Assembly: GCF_000821085.1 (NCBI RefSeq)
Contig: NZ_CCXR01000001.1
Span: forward strand, 2,749,001-2,813,000
DNA length: 64,000 nt
DNA from: Bacillus sp. B-jedd
GTDB lineage: Bacteria > Bacillota > Bacilli > Bacillales > Cytobacillaceae
Reading direction: 5' to 3'
Below are positions 1 to 11,243 of this stretch, in pieces. The first letter of the stretch is position 1. Each line of letters begins with the position of its first letter. A program made the translations under genes and the position numbers. Under the pieces are notes generated by a model. That model was not told the origin of the DNA, searched no databases, and was given only the letters and a program-made list of their open reading frames with translations.

Positions 1-2076
1 CTGCGCTTTATGGACCGAACAGCAATACGCATGGGTGATCTGATTTAAATCCTGCCTCGTATACGTCACTTCATTCCCATCAAATGAAACAATTGCCATA
101 TCTTGTTTTTCGGTATTCTCTTTTGCATAGAAGATCGAAACAATTTCCCCAATATCGCCGTTGAATACATTGGATTCTGGCTGATTGACCAACTGAAGGA
201 CTTTATCCCCAATCCTGTATTTCACATCGCCAAAGGCAAGTTCTTTCCTTTTTCCATCAGAATTCGGATTGAAAAGTTCCTGAAGGATGACATTCAGCCT
301 GTCGATTCCTGCAGGGCCTTTATACATCGGGGCGAGCACCTGGATATCCCTCGCATGGTAGCCTTTTTTCCTGGCATTTGCCGCAACTTTTTCGACAACT
401 TGGGCAAGCTGATGTCCATTGCATTTAATGAATGACCTGTCAGGCTGGGGGGCCGCCAAGTCATCCGGCAGTTTTCCGTTTTTAATGTCATGGGCAAGCC
501 TGATGATTGAAGAACCTTCCGCCTGGCGATAAATGTCGGTCAGCCGCACAGTCGGGATCCGTTCGGATTGTAGGAGGTCTTTTAAAACCTGACCCGGACC
601 GACTGAAGGCAGCTGGTCTTCATCGCCAACAAGGATGACCTGGATGGTATCCGGCAATGCCTTGAATAACTGGTGGGCAAGCCAGATATCGACCATCGAA
701 GTTTCATCGACAATCAGGATTTTGCCGTTTAAAGCCGACTCTTCGTCATGGCTGAATCCCTCGCTGCCGTTATACCCAAGGAGCCTGTGTATGGTGACGG
801 CCGGAAGACCGGTCGATTCACTCATTCTTTTTGCCGCCCTCCCAGTAGGTGCCGCAAGAAGGATTGGAAATGGTTCATCCTTTTTCATAAATTCCTTCGG
901 ATCAAGCGAACAGCCATGCAATTCGGCGTAAAGCTCAACAATCCCTTTAATGACCGTTGTCTTACCCGTTCCTGGCCCGCCTGTCAAAATCATCATCGGT
1001 GATTGGATGGCTGTCTGGATGGCTTCCTTTTGGGAAGGGGCGTATTCCACCCCGAGCCGTTCCTCGAGCTCGCCGAGAGCCAGCAAAAATTCCGATTCCG
1101 GGAACTGTGAACTGAATTCTTTTTGTTCCAGGATCCGTTTTATATTCGTCACGAGCCCTTTTTCCGAAAAATAAAGAGAAGGTAAGTAAACACGCTGCCC
1201 TTCTCCGGCTATTTTCCCTTCCTCCTCGAGCTTAATCAACTCAGCTGTGATGTCCTCATATTCAATCCTGTCACGCTGGTTCTCTTCAAGCAGAGCTTTC
1301 ACCTTTTCAAGGAGGTCGCGCGCTTCAAGATAAACGTGGCCGGCCTGAATACTTTCCGCTTCTAGCGTATAAAGGCCGGCTGCCTTGATTCTGTCCGGAT
1401 GGCTGCCCGAGATTCCAAGCTGGTAACCGAGTTCATCAGCCCGGCCAAAACCGATTCCTTCAATATCTTCGACAAGCTGATATGGGTTCCGCTGGATGAC
1501 TTCCAGCGTTGTTTCCTTATAAACCTGATAGATCTTCATTGAAAGCTGGGGGCCGAAACCGTACTGGTTCAAAGCGACCATGACTTGCTCGAGGCCCTGA
1601 TGTTCCATCAATGTGTCATACAAAAGCTTTGCTTTATCAGGAGCCAGCTTTGGGATGGAATCTAAAAGGGACGGCTGATTAAGTATTTTCGAAATGGCAT
1701 TTTCACCAAGCACTTCGACGATGCTTTCGGCGGTCTTTTTTCCGATGCCTTTAAATATCTCACTAGAAAGGTAGGAAACGACCCCCTGCTTCGATTGCGG
1801 GATGTCTTTTCTGAAATGGGTGGCATGAAACTGCAGTCCGAACTTCGGATGGTCCTTGAATTCTCCGAAAAAAAGATATGTCTCTTGATCGTGCAATTTT
1901 GGGAAATATCCAGTTACAACCGCCTCTCGGTCTTCATAGGTGTCATTGGTTTCATCAACCCGGATTCTTGTGACCGTATATAAATTGGACTCATTATGAA
2001 AGATGGTTACAAACGGCCTTCCTTTCAAATACTTTCCCTGTTCCGAAAACAAGTCGAATGAATTCTGCTGGTCCAT
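1..2076 (-). CDS. recD2: RecD2-type ATP-dependent 5'-3' DNA helicase (C-terminal end beyond the window)
   Basis: Superfamily 1B helicase of the RecD2/YrrC family, a 5'-3' helicase acting in replication-fork repair without RecBC partners. The visible 692 codons hold the N-terminal OB-like region, helix-hairpin-helix repeats (about residues 90-200, with GIGKKTAE and GIGFGRADE) and the first motor domain. Walker A GGPGTGKT ends near residue 373, Walker B is VDETSMVD, and motif III is GDEDQLPS. B. subtilis YrrC is close to 800 residues, so roughly 100 residues lie beyond position 1. The ATG at 2076 follows a strong GGGAAGGAGGG ribosome site. The start lies 43 bp below the TPR gene stop, so the two are probably co-transcribed. 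Identity is secure; only the 3' end is missing. Confidence 0.95.
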   Translation of the reverse strand, partial: MDQQNSFDLFSEQGKYLKGRPFVTIFHNESNLYTVTRIRVDETNDTYEDREAVVTGYFPKLHDQETYLFFGEFKDHPKFGLQFHATHFRKDIPQSKQGVVSYLSSEIFKGIGKKTAESIVEVLGENAISKILNQPSLLDSIPKLAPDKAKLLYDTLMEHQGLEQVMVALNQYGFGPQLSMKIYQVYKETTLEVIQRNPYQLVEDIEGIGFGRADELGYQLGISGSHPDRIKAAGLYTLEAESIQAGHVYLEARDLLEKVKALLEENQRDRIEYEDITAELIKLEEEGKIAGEGQRVYLPSLYFSEKGLVTNIKRILEQKEFSSQFPESEFLLALGELEERLGVEYAPSQKEAIQTAIQSPMMILTGGPGTGKTTVIKGIVELYAELHGCSLDPKEFMKKDEPFPILLAAPTGRAAKRMSESTGLPAVTIHRLLGYNGSEGFSHDEESALNGKILIVDETSMVDIWLAHQLFKALPDTIQVILVGDEDQLPSVGPGQVLKDLLQSERIPTVRLTDIYRQAEGSSIIRLAHDIKNGKLPDDLAAPQPDRSFIKCNGHQLAQVVEKVAANARKKGYHARDIQVLAPMYKGPAGIDRLNVILQELFNPNSDGKRKELAFGDVKYRIGDKVLQLVNQPESNVFNGDIGEIVSIFYAKENTEKQDMAIVSFDGNEVTYTRQDLNQITHAYCCSVHKAQ

Positions 2077-2118
2077 AGCCGCCCTCCTTCCCTATTCATT
2101 TCATCCCAGGGAGTACGT

Positions 2119-2802
2119 TCAGTCCTCCGAATCATGGGAATTATTTTTGCCAATCGCCCCAGTAAGTATATTTTTCACTTCGGCAGCCATTGTATGGGCC
2201 GGCTGGATGTTTAAGGCCTCTTCCAGCATTTCAAGTGCTTTCTCCGGCTGCTCTTTATAAGCAAAAGCAACGCCAAGATTATAGTATGCGTCGGCATGGC
2301 CAGGCAGCTGCTTAAGACAGGCTTCAAATTGAGGGATGGCCAGGTCAATCATCCCTTCCTCAGCCAGGCAGAGTCCGTAGTGGAAATGCGCGTCCCCGTC
2401 TTCGGGATCCAGCTCGGTGCTGCGCTGGAGATAAGCAAGCGCAAGCCGATTGTTTCCTAGCTGGACGAGGGACATGCCGAGCATGAAAAAGGTATCACTG
2501 CTACTTAGGCCCTTTTTCATCGCTGCCTCGAACATCGATTTCGCTTCTTTAAAATTTTCATTGTTATAATGGATGGTGCCAATACTGTAATAGGCGGCAC
2601 CCGCATTTTCATCAAGCTCAAGTGCTCTGTGGAAAAACTTTAGCGCCCTGTCCTGGTCCCCTGTCGCGGCAAGCAAATTGCCGAAATTAATATATGCGAC
2701 CGGATCATCCGGATTTTCTTCAATTGCTTCGCTGAATGCCGACGCGGCTTCTTCCCAGCTGCCTGCCTGCATCAATTCGATGCCCTTTATATTTTTATCC
2801 AT
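2119..2802 (-). CDS. Tetratricopeptide repeat protein (YrrB-like)
   Basis: A protein of 227 residues made almost entirely of about six 34-residue tetratricopeptide repeats, recognisable by recurring A-x-x-x-x-x-G and Y-x-L/I-G patterns such as AYINFGNLLAATGDQ and AYYNLGVAFAYKEQ. TPR superhelices act as protein-binding scaffolds; no catalytic motif is visible. It corresponds by position to B. subtilis yrrB, between mnmA and recD2. The ATG at 2802 is preferred over an in-frame GTG nine bases upstream because the GGAGAG ribosome site lies 8 bases before the ATG and would abut the GTG. The short acidic tail (SHDSED) is probably disordered. The partner is unknown. Confidence 0.9.
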   Translation of the reverse strand: MDKNIKGIELMQAGSWEEAASAFSEAIEENPDDPVAYINFGNLLAATGDQDRALKFFHRALELDENAGAAYYSIGTIHYNNENFKEAKSMFEAAMKKGLSSSDTFFMLGMSLVQLGNNRLALAYLQRSTELDPEDGDAHFHYGLCLAEEGMIDLAIPQFEACLKQLPGHADAYYNLGVAFAYKEQPEKALEMLEEALNIQPAHTMAAEVKNILTGAIGKNNSHDSED

Positions 2803-2880
2803 TAAAATCACTCTCCGTCTCGTGAAAGTATACCATAATCGAGGCCGAATTTTCTCTGAATTTCACCCAATAAAGCTCTC

Positions 2881-2920
2881 AAAAAAACAGCCCGGCCCCC
2901 CTATAATAGGGGAACCAGGC
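2881..2920 (-). terminator. Rho-independent terminator downstream of mnmA
   Basis: Read on the minus strand, a GCCTGG/CCGGGC outer stem with an inner CCCCTA/TAGGGG stem is followed by seven T residues. It lies between the mnmA stop and the TPR gene and would end much of the mnmA transcript. Confidence 0.75.
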
Positions 2921-2936
2921 TTCATTAATCAACACG

Positions 2937-5260
<2,324 letters not shown>

Positions 5261-5301
5261 GTCATCACCTTTCATTCTTAAGGTCTCTTTGCAGTTTATC
5301 T

Positions 5302-5721
5302 TTAAATATAAAACATATAGGAATCCTGGCTGCCTTCATCAGTATGGTTCGCCAGGTCTTCAAGTGTGGTACTGTCCAGAACTTCCTTGATCGCATCGCG
5401 GATTCTGATCCACAATTCCCGCTTTGCCGGTTCTTCATCCTCTATGCCTTCTACTGGTGTAATCGGCCCCTCAAGAACGCGGATGATATCTCCGGAAGTA
5501 ATTTCGCCGGGATCCTTCCCAAGGAGATAACCTCCGTATGCGCCTCGGATGCTTTTCACAAGCCCAGCATTTCTCAAAGGCGCGACAAGCTGCTCCAAGT
5601 AATGCTCCGACAAATCATTCGCCTGGGCAATCGCTTTAAGAGAAACCGGCCCTTCACCATAGTTTTTTGCCAGTTCGATCATAATGGTTAGTCCATAACG
5701 TCCTTTTGTTGATATTCTCAC
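5302..5721 (-). CDS. cymR: Rrf2-family cysteine metabolism repressor CymR
   Basis: A 139-residue Rrf2-type winged-helix regulator nearly identical in layout to B. subtilis CymR (138 residues), the master repressor of sulfur and cysteine uptake genes, which works in complex with the cysteine synthase CysK. The N-terminal RISTKGRYGL, the recognition helix region LSEHYLEQL and the wing RGAYGGY are all present. There is no Fe-S cysteine triad, as expected for CymR rather than IscR. Its ATG overlaps the stop of the upstream membrane-protein gene by 4 bases, suggesting translational coupling. The desulfurase gene follows after about 40 bp. Confidence 0.95.
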   Translation of the reverse strand: MRISTKGRYGLTIMIELAKNYGEGPVSLKAIAQANDLSEHYLEQLVAPLRNAGLVKSIRGAYGGYLLGKDPGEITSGDIIRVLEGPITPVEGIEDEEPAKRELWIRIRDAIKEVLDSTTLEDLANHTDEGSQDSYMFYI

Positions 5722-6392
5722 ATTCCCGCACTCCTATCCCCCGGCACTGCGTCCGTCGTCTTTTTCGCTTTTAATTTGTCAAGAATCCAATCTGCCGCCG
5801 CGAAGCTTTGCGGCAGTGCCAGACCGGCAACTGGGCCGATCGCTGCGCAGAATGCAATCGTTCCCCAGCTGACCGGTCCGCCTAGCTTCCAGCCAATGAG
5901 GAGGACCGCCAATTCAATTGCGCCTCTAACATTGCGGACCTTCCAGCCTGTTTTTTCAATGATGACAGCCATCAGGCTGTCTCGCGGCCCGGTTCCAAGG
6001 CTGGCTGAAATATAAATGCCCATTCCATAGCCCATTAAAAGGACCCCGAAAGCGAGCATGGCCACTTCCCCGGCCAGGCTCGAGGGTTCATTTATAAATG
6101 GCATAAAGATATCAATAAATACGCCGACAAGAACCATATTTAAAAATGCCCCAATATGGGGAAATTCTCTCGCAATAATCGTAGCGGCTGTAAGGATTGC
6201 CATCCCGGCGATGATCGACCAGCTTCCTACTGTCAGGCCAAAATGCAAATAAAGGCCGACGTGGAAAACATCCCAGGGTGATGCCCCCGCCCCGCTTTTA
6301 ATAAGCAGGACTATGCCAAGGGACAGGACCAGCAGACCAACCGTATAAATTGAAAATCTTGCTCCTAATTGTCCCTTTCTTTTTTTGAACAT
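5718..6392 (-). CDS. YczE/YyaS/YitT-like integral membrane protein
   Basis: A 224-residue polytopic membrane protein with about five hydrophobic segments. It has the family signatures GAGASPWDVFHVGL near residue 37 and a related SLGTGPRDSLM in the second half, an internal duplication typical of this group. The molecular function of the family is not established. A TTG six bases upstream also opens the frame, but the ATG at 6392 has AAGGGG at good spacing. It overlaps cymR by 4 bases; this partner is not in the B. subtilis cymR neighbourhood, so it may be an added operon member. A transporter role is possible but only inferred. Confidence 0.8.
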   Translation of the reverse strand: MFKKRKGQLGARFSIYTVGLLVLSLGIVLLIKSGAGASPWDVFHVGLYLHFGLTVGSWSIIAGMAILTAATIIAREFPHIGAFLNMVLVGVFIDIFMPFINEPSSLAGEVAMLAFGVLLMGYGMGIYISASLGTGPRDSLMAVIIEKTGWKVRNVRGAIELAVLLIGWKLGGPVSWGTIAFCAAIGPVAGLALPQSFAAADWILDKLKAKKTTDAVPGDRSAGM

Positions 6393-6563
6393 GAACAAAC
6401 CCCTTCAGCCTTGCAAAAATTAAATCCATAGTAAAGTGATAGGCTTTAAAAATTATAGCACAAAGCAAGCAGGGATGCATTATCCCCAATTATTCTTGAT
6501 TGGTCTCACGTAGAGAGGCATGATACACTTAAATGATAGACTTGCCAATTGGAGAGATGGAAA

Positions 6564-7835
6564 ATGAATCAGCTTAAACCTCTGGCCTTCAGGATGCGTC
6601 CGCGCACTTTGGAAGAAGTATGCGGCCAGGAGCACCTTGTCGGTGAGGGAAAAATCATAAATCGAATGGTCAAGGCCAAACAGCTGTCTTCAATGATCCT
6701 TTATGGGCCGCCCGGAATTGGAAAGACCTCTATCGCCAGTGCGATTGCCGGCAGCACCCGGTACGCCTTCCGGACATTGAACGCTGTTACGAACAATAAA
6801 AAAGACATGGAAATCGTCGCGGCCGAGGCGAAAATGTCGGGGAAAGTCATCCTCCTGCTTGATGAGGTCCACAGGCTTGATAAAGCGAAACAGGACTTCC
6901 TGCTTCCTTATTTGGAAAATGGGATGATTACAATGATCGGCGCCACAACAAGCAATCCTTACCATAGCATCAATCCTGCCATCCGCAGCCGCTGCCAAAT
7001 TTTCGAGTTGAAGCCGCTGGACCCGGATGATATCAAGAAAGCGATTTTCCACGCACTCGAAGAAGAGGAACGAGGGCTCGGCAAAATGGACATCGAGATG
7101 TACAGCGACGCACTCGAGCATTTTGCGAAGGGTTCAGGCGGGGATGTAAGAAGCGCCTTGAACGCCGTTGAACTGGCGGCACTGTCCACAGAGCCCGGAA
7201 GTGACGGGATTGTCCATATTACATTGGAGACGGCCGAGGAATGTCTGCAAAAGAAAAGCTTCGTCCATGATAAGGACGGGGACGCCCATTATGATGTCCT
7301 ATCATGCTTCCAAAAATCAATCCGCGGCAGTGATGCGAATGCGGCACTCCACTATCTGGGCCGGCTGATCGAAGCGGGCGACCTCCCGAGCATCGCGCGA
7401 AGGCTGCTGGTGATTGCCTATGAAGATATCGGCCTTGCCAATCCCCAGGCGGGCTCGCGCACGCTGGCCGCAATCGAAACCGCGGAACGGATCGGTTTCC
7501 CGGAAGCAAGGATTCCACTCGCCAATGCTGTTATCGAGCTTTGCCTGTTACCGAAGTCGAACTCGGCCATCATGGCGATTGACGCGGCCCTTGCCGATAT
7601 TCGCGGAGGCCTGGCCGGCGAGGTGCCAGACCACCTCAAGGATGCCCACTACAAGGGAGCGAAGGATCTCGGCCGCGGTGTCGACTATCTGTATCCTCAT
7701 GATTATGAATCCGGCTGGGTCCGTCAGCAATATTTGCCTGACAGGCTGAAAAACAAAAAGTATTATGCCCCGAAAAAGAACAGTAAATTTGAACAGGCGT
7801 TTGCAGCCGTTTATGAAAAACTGAACGGAAAATAG
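6564..7835 (+). CDS. rarA: Replication-associated recombination protein A (RarA/MgsA AAA+ ATPase)
   Basis: A 423-residue AAA+ ATPase of the clamp-loader-like RarA/WRNIP1 family, acting at stalled replication forks. Walker A GPPGIGKT is at residues 48-55, Walker B is LLLDEVHR near 98-104, and a sensor 2 arginine region follows. The C-terminal half contains the family tetramerisation domain, including SIRGSDANAALHYL and an EDIGLANP motif. The ATG at 6564 is chosen because GGAGAG sits 7 bases upstream; a TTG at 6549 lies upstream of that ribosome site and is unlikely. Transcribed divergently from the cymR operon and convergently with tcdA, as in B. subtilis (yrvN/yrvM). Confidence 0.95.
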   Translation: MNQLKPLAFRMRPRTLEEVCGQEHLVGEGKIINRMVKAKQLSSMILYGPPGIGKTSIASAIAGSTRYAFRTLNAVTNNKKDMEIVAAEAKMSGKVILLLDEVHRLDKAKQDFLLPYLENGMITMIGATTSNPYHSINPAIRSRCQIFELKPLDPDDIKKAIFHALEEEERGLGKMDIEMYSDALEHFAKGSGGDVRSALNAVELAALSTEPGSDGIVHITLETAEECLQKKSFVHDKDGDAHYDVLSCFQKSIRGSDANAALHYLGRLIEAGDLPSIARRLLVIAYEDIGLANPQAGSRTLAAIETAERIGFPEARIPLANAVIELCLLPKSNSAIMAIDAALADIRGGLAGEVPDHLKDAHYKGAKDLGRGVDYLYPHDYESGWVRQQYLPDRLKNKKYYAPKKNSKFEQAFAAVYEKLNGK

Positions 7836-7924
7836 GTGCAGATTGCTGGAGATTGAGACTGGCCAATTTTGCAATAAGGCCAGTCTGAAAAAGCAGTTCA
7901 AGACATATAGATTTCCCAACAAGA

Positions 7925-7958
7925 AAATCCCCTGGAGCCACTCCAGGGGATTTCGATT
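7925..7958 (+). terminator. Terminator shared by rarA and tcdA
   Basis: A perfect 13-bp inverted repeat (7925-7937 with 7941-7953) with a 3-base loop is followed on the plus strand by CGATTTTTTT. The minus-strand side also ends in TTTT, so it may serve both converging genes. Confidence 0.85.
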
Positions 7959-7961
7959 TTT

Positions 7962-8729
7962 TTACTGGCCGTCAGCGACACGGTCGATTTTAATGTCCTT
8001 CAGCATTTCACGGACAACATAGCTGGCCATGATCAGTCCGGCAACCGAAGGAACGAATGCATTGGAGGACGGAGGCATCTGCGCTTTCCGGATTTCAGCC
8101 TTGTCGTTCCCGACCACTTTCCTGACATCTTCCCTGATGACAATTGGGCTCTCATCCGAAAAGACGACCGGGATCCCTTTCTTGATGCCCTCTTTCCTCA
8201 ATTTCGTCCTGATCACCTTCGCGAGTGGGTCGGTATGGGTCTTGAAAATATCGGCAATCCGGAAGCGGGTCGGATCCATTTTATTGGCCGCGCCCATGCT
8301 CGAAATCATCGGGATGCCCCTCTTCAGGCATTCCTTGATCAAATGGACTTTATAAATAATCGTATCGGACGCATCTATGACAAAATCAGGCTTATAGGCG
8401 AAAACTTCCTCGTACGTTTCTTCCGTATAAAACATTTTAAGGGAAATCACTTCGCAGTCAGGATTGATATCCGCAATCCGCTCCTTCATCAAATCAGCCT
8501 TTGGTTTTCCAACGGTGGAAAGAAGCGCGATGACCTGCCGATTCACATTCGTGATGTCAACAACATCTTTATCGATCAAAATCAGGCGTCCCACTCCTGA
8601 ACGCGCCAGTGCCTCAGCAGAAAACGAGCCGACACCACCGATGCCAAGGACCATTACTGTGCTGTTTTTTAGAATATCCAGGCCTTCTTGGCCAATTGCG
8701 AGCTCATTCCGTGAAAATTGGTGCAGCAT
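7962..8729 (-). CDS. tcdA: tRNA threonylcarbamoyladenosine dehydratase TcdA
   Basis: An E1-like ThiF/MoeB-fold enzyme that uses ATP to cyclise the N6-threonylcarbamoyl group at A37 of ANN-decoding tRNAs, giving ct6A. The nucleotide-binding loop GIGGVGSF is near residues 30-37, and the R-Q motif NRQV follows the acidic strand end (LIDKDVVDITN). No zinc-binding cysteine pairs or catalytic cysteine typical of MoeB are seen, in keeping with TcdA. The length of 255 residues matches B. subtilis YrvM (254). The ATG at 8729 has GGAG eight bases upstream; a GTG nine bases earlier is not well spaced. It lies downstream of the 6S RNA gene, as in B. subtilis. Confidence 0.93.
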   Translation of the reverse strand: MLHQFSRNELAIGQEGLDILKNSTVMVLGIGGVGSFSAEALARSGVGRLILIDKDVVDITNVNRQVIALLSTVGKPKADLMKERIADINPDCEVISLKMFYTEETYEEVFAYKPDFVIDASDTIIYKVHLIKECLKRGIPMISSMGAANKMDPTRFRIADIFKTHTDPLAKVIRTKLRKEGIKKGIPVVFSDESPIVIREDVRKVVGNDKAEIRKAQMPPSSNAFVPSVAGLIMASYVVREMLKDIKIDRVADGQ

Positions 8730-8745
8730 TTTACTCACTCCATTT

Positions 8746-9090
8746 TAGGTTTAAAACTGCATGTTGCATGTATCATTTACCCGAAAAATATATAACATAC
8801 CACATTTAATAGCAAGCAATTGCTTGACGGGAGGATTTCTCACCTGATTTTCTGGGCTGGTTTTGTCCAAGGGGCGCCGTGGCATCTTACTCCAGCCGCG
8901 TTATAAGCAAATATTCTGCCTGCAACCGCTAGGTGTCCTTTTATCGGAATATTTCGGGGATATATCACTAAATTTTTAAATATAACGCAAACTTTTTTAA
9001 TATATCGCTAAATTTTTTAATATATCCGAAGCTGTCAAAAATCTGTCACAAATAAGACGGTCCTCCATTAAGAATCGGCCGTGGGAAAAA
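8746..9090. repeat. Intergenic spacer with AT-rich ~20-bp tandem repeat (8959-9030)
   Basis: No gene is visible between the tcdA start and the 6S RNA terminator. At 8959-9030 three and a half units of about 20-21 bases follow one another, each starting ATATA and containing an A/T run (read on the minus strand: ATATATTAAAAAATTTAGCG and variants). A relative of this unit recurs at 45219-45305. The surrounding bases show no promoter that I can defend; tcdA is expected to be read from somewhere here or through from the 6S RNA gene. Confidence 0.55.
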
Positions 9091-9094
9091 CACC

Positions 9095-9123
9095 AAAAAG
9101 CCCCCGGAATGCTTTCCGGAGGC
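9095..9123 (-). terminator. Terminator of the 6S RNA transcript
   Basis: On the minus strand GCCTCCGGAA pairs with TTCCGGGGGC (one G-U) and is followed by TTTTT. It lies about 25 bases beyond the 3' arm of the 6S closing stem. Confidence 0.8.
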
Positions 9124-9141
9124 TAAACATTATTCCTTATA

Positions 9142-9346
9142 GACAGACAGAAGAGTCCCAATTCGTGCCGTCGCCGATTTCCTTCGTTTTGGCCCGCATA
9201 AAGCAGGTGGGTGTCCTGTTCCCTGTCGTTGTAAGTCCCTAAAAAGGGCGTTTACGCGGCAGGAGAAACTCGGACTCCCGAAGAAAAAAATGTTCGGTCA
9301 AAACATTCAGGTAATGCAACGTACACATCAGGACTCTTCTTTAATT
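9142..9346 (-). ncRNA. ssrS: 6S RNA (BsrA/SsrS-like)
   Basis: Regulatory RNA that mimics an open promoter and binds RNA polymerase carrying the housekeeping sigma factor. On the minus strand, the 5' arm AGAAGAGTCC (9340-9331) is perfectly complementary to the 3' arm GGACTCTTCT (9158-9149), giving a 10-bp closing stem around about 190 bases, the usual 6S size. The 5' sequence AGTCCTGATGTG and the inner GGGAGTCCGAGTTTCTCCTG strand match the B. subtilis 6S-1 (bsrA) as I know it. The location between aspS and the tcdA homolog is also the B. subtilis location. A promoter lies just upstream and a terminator just downstream. Exact ends are estimates. Confidence 0.88.
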
Positions 9347-9352
9347 GACTTC

Positions 9353-9382
9353 ATCATAACATAAATCGGCCGGCTTTTTCAA
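9353..9382 (-). promoter_or_regulatory. Sigma-A promoter of the 6S RNA gene
   Basis: Minus strand: -35 TTGAAA (9382-9377), 18-base spacer, -10 TATGAT (9358-9353). The predicted start of transcription, near 9346, is a few bases before the 6S closing stem. Confidence 0.65.
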
Positions 9383-9452
9383 CTCGGAACCCATGTGGAA
9401 TTATCTTCCTCCAATGTGTTTTTCAGAGAAATTTCACAGAAGTTTCCCAAGT

Positions 9453-11231
9453 TTATTTAGACTTTTCTCCTAAATTCAAAGCGAGATTCAGCTCATCAAG
9501 CTGGGCCTGGCTGACCATGCCTGGAGCGTTAGTCAGGAGGTCGCTGGCCGAAGCGGTTTTCGGGAATGCAATCGTATCACGAAGATTCGTGCTGCCAGCA
9601 AGCAGCATGACCAGCCTGTCAAGGCCTAATGCAATCCCGCCGTGCGGAGGCGTTCCGTACTCGAAAGCTTCAAGAAGGAATCCGAACTGTTCTTTTGCTT
9701 CTTCCTGGCTAAAACCAAGGACTTCGAACATTTTCTCTTGAATTTCCCTTTCAAAAATCCTTAGCGATCCTCCGCCGAGCTCATAACCGTTCAGCACGAG
9801 GTCATAGGCCTGGGCGCGCACTTTGGATGGGTCTTCTTCAAGGAGAGGCAAATCTTCCCTGAAAGGCATTGTAAATGGATGGTGGGCTGCGTAGTAGCGG
9901 CCATCCTCCTCAGAATACTCAAGCAACGGCCAATCCGTGATCCAAAGGAAGTTAAATTTGGACTGGTCAATCAGGCCAAGTTCTTTCCCAAGTTTCAGCC
10001 TTAAGGCGCCAAGGGCATCCGCCACGACCGACTTTTTATCGGCAACGAAGAGCAGCAGGTCTCCAGGTTCCGCATCAACAATCGTCCCAATTGCTTCAGC
10101 TTCTTCCGCGGAAAAGAATTTTGCGATCGGGCCCTTTAATCCTTCAGCCTCGACCTTGAGCCACGCAAGCCCCTTCGCTCCATAGCGTCCGGCAAACTCG
10201 CCAAGCGCGTCAATATCCTTGCGCGAATATTTATCCGCAGCGCCTTTTACATTAAGCGCCTTAACCTGGCCGTTGTTTTCAACCGCTGCCGCGAATACTT
10301 TGAAACCGCAGCCAGCAACTGCTTCAGAAAGATCCTTCAGCTCCATCCCAAAGCGGGTATCCGGTTTATCTGAGCCGTAACGGGCCATAGCTTCCTGGTA
10401 CTGCATACGGGGGAACTGGGCTGGAACGTCAATCCCCTTTACTGCCTTCATCAGCCTGCCCATCATTCTTTCCATCATCGCGATGATATCATCCTGGCTC
10501 ATGAAGCTTGTTTCTATATCGATTTGCGTGAATTCCGGCTGCCTGTCCGCACGCAGGTCCTCGTCACGGAAACAGCGGGCGATCTGGTAGTAGCGCTCTA
10601 CTCCGCCTACCATCAGCAACTGTTTGAACAGCTGGGGCGATTGCGGAAGGGCATAAAATTCACCGGGATGGACGCGGCTTGGGACCAAATAGTCACGCGC
10701 TCCTTCCGGGGTGCTTTTTGTCAAAATTGGCGTTTCAATATCAAGGAATCCCTCGCCATCAAGAAATTCGCGTATTGACTTGGTTACATTGTGGCGCATT
10801 TTCAGCGTTTCAAAAATGACCGGGCGGCGGAAATCCAAATACCTGTATTTCAGCCTGACATCCTCCGAAGCATCGGTCCGGTCGGAAATGACAAAGGGTG
10901 GTGTTTTCGCTTCGTTGATAATCGTTACTTCCTCGGCATGGATTTCAATTTTGCCGGTGGAAATATTCTCATTCACCGTTCCAGCTTCACGGGCAACGAC
11001 CGTCCCTTTGATGTCAAGAACGTACTCATTGCGGATTTTCTCAGCAATGCTGTGCACTTCGGCTGAAAAATCAGGGTTGAAGACAACCTGGACAATGCCG
11101 GTTCGGTCACGCAGGTCGATGAAGATCAGACCACCGAGGTCGCGCCTCTTCTGTACCCACCCTTTCAAAAATACTTTTTCACCAATAGCGGTTTCTGGCA
11201 CTTCACCACAAAAATAACTTCTCCCGTACAT
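9453..11231 (-). CDS. aspS: Aspartyl-tRNA synthetase
   Basis: Class IIb synthetase charging tRNA-Asp. The 592-residue length is that of the bacterial type: an N-terminal OB-fold anticodon domain (about 1-110, with [20 protein letters not shown]), the catalytic core, the bacterial GAD insertion (about 290-410) and class II motif 3 near the C-terminus ([13 protein letters not shown]). The active-site QSPQLFKQ and [14 protein letters not shown] motif 2 segments are intact. The ATG at 11231 follows AAGGAGG. It lies 12 bp downstream of hisS and is co-transcribed with it behind the T-box leader. No gatCAB context is present that would indicate whether the enzyme is discriminating. Confidence 0.97.
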   Translation of the reverse strand: MYGRSYFCGEVPETAIGEKVFLKGWVQKRRDLGGLIFIDLRDRTGIVQVVFNPDFSAEVHSIAEKIRNEYVLDIKGTVVAREAGTVNENISTGKIEIHAEEVTIINEAKTPPFVISDRTDASEDVRLKYRYLDFRRPVIFETLKMRHNVTKSIREFLDGEGFLDIETPILTKSTPEGARDYLVPSRVHPGEFYALPQSPQLFKQLLMVGGVERYYQIARCFRDEDLRADRQPEFTQIDIETSFMSQDDIIAMMERMMGRLMKAVKGIDVPAQFPRMQYQEAMARYGSDKPDTRFGMELKDLSEAVAGCGFKVFAAAVENNGQVKALNVKGAADKYSRKDIDALGEFAGRYGAKGLAWLKVEAEGLKGPIAKFFSAEEAEAIGTIVDAEPGDLLLFVADKKSVVADALGALRLKLGKELGLIDQSKFNFLWITDWPLLEYSEEDGRYYAAHHPFTMPFREDLPLLEEDPSKVRAQAYDLVLNGYELGGGSLRIFEREIQEKMFEVLGFSQEEAKEQFGFLLEAFEYGTPPHGGIALGLDRLVMLLAGSTNLRDTIAFPKTASASDLLTNAPGMVSQAQLDELNLALNLGEKSK

Positions 11232-11243
11232 CCTGTTTCCTCC

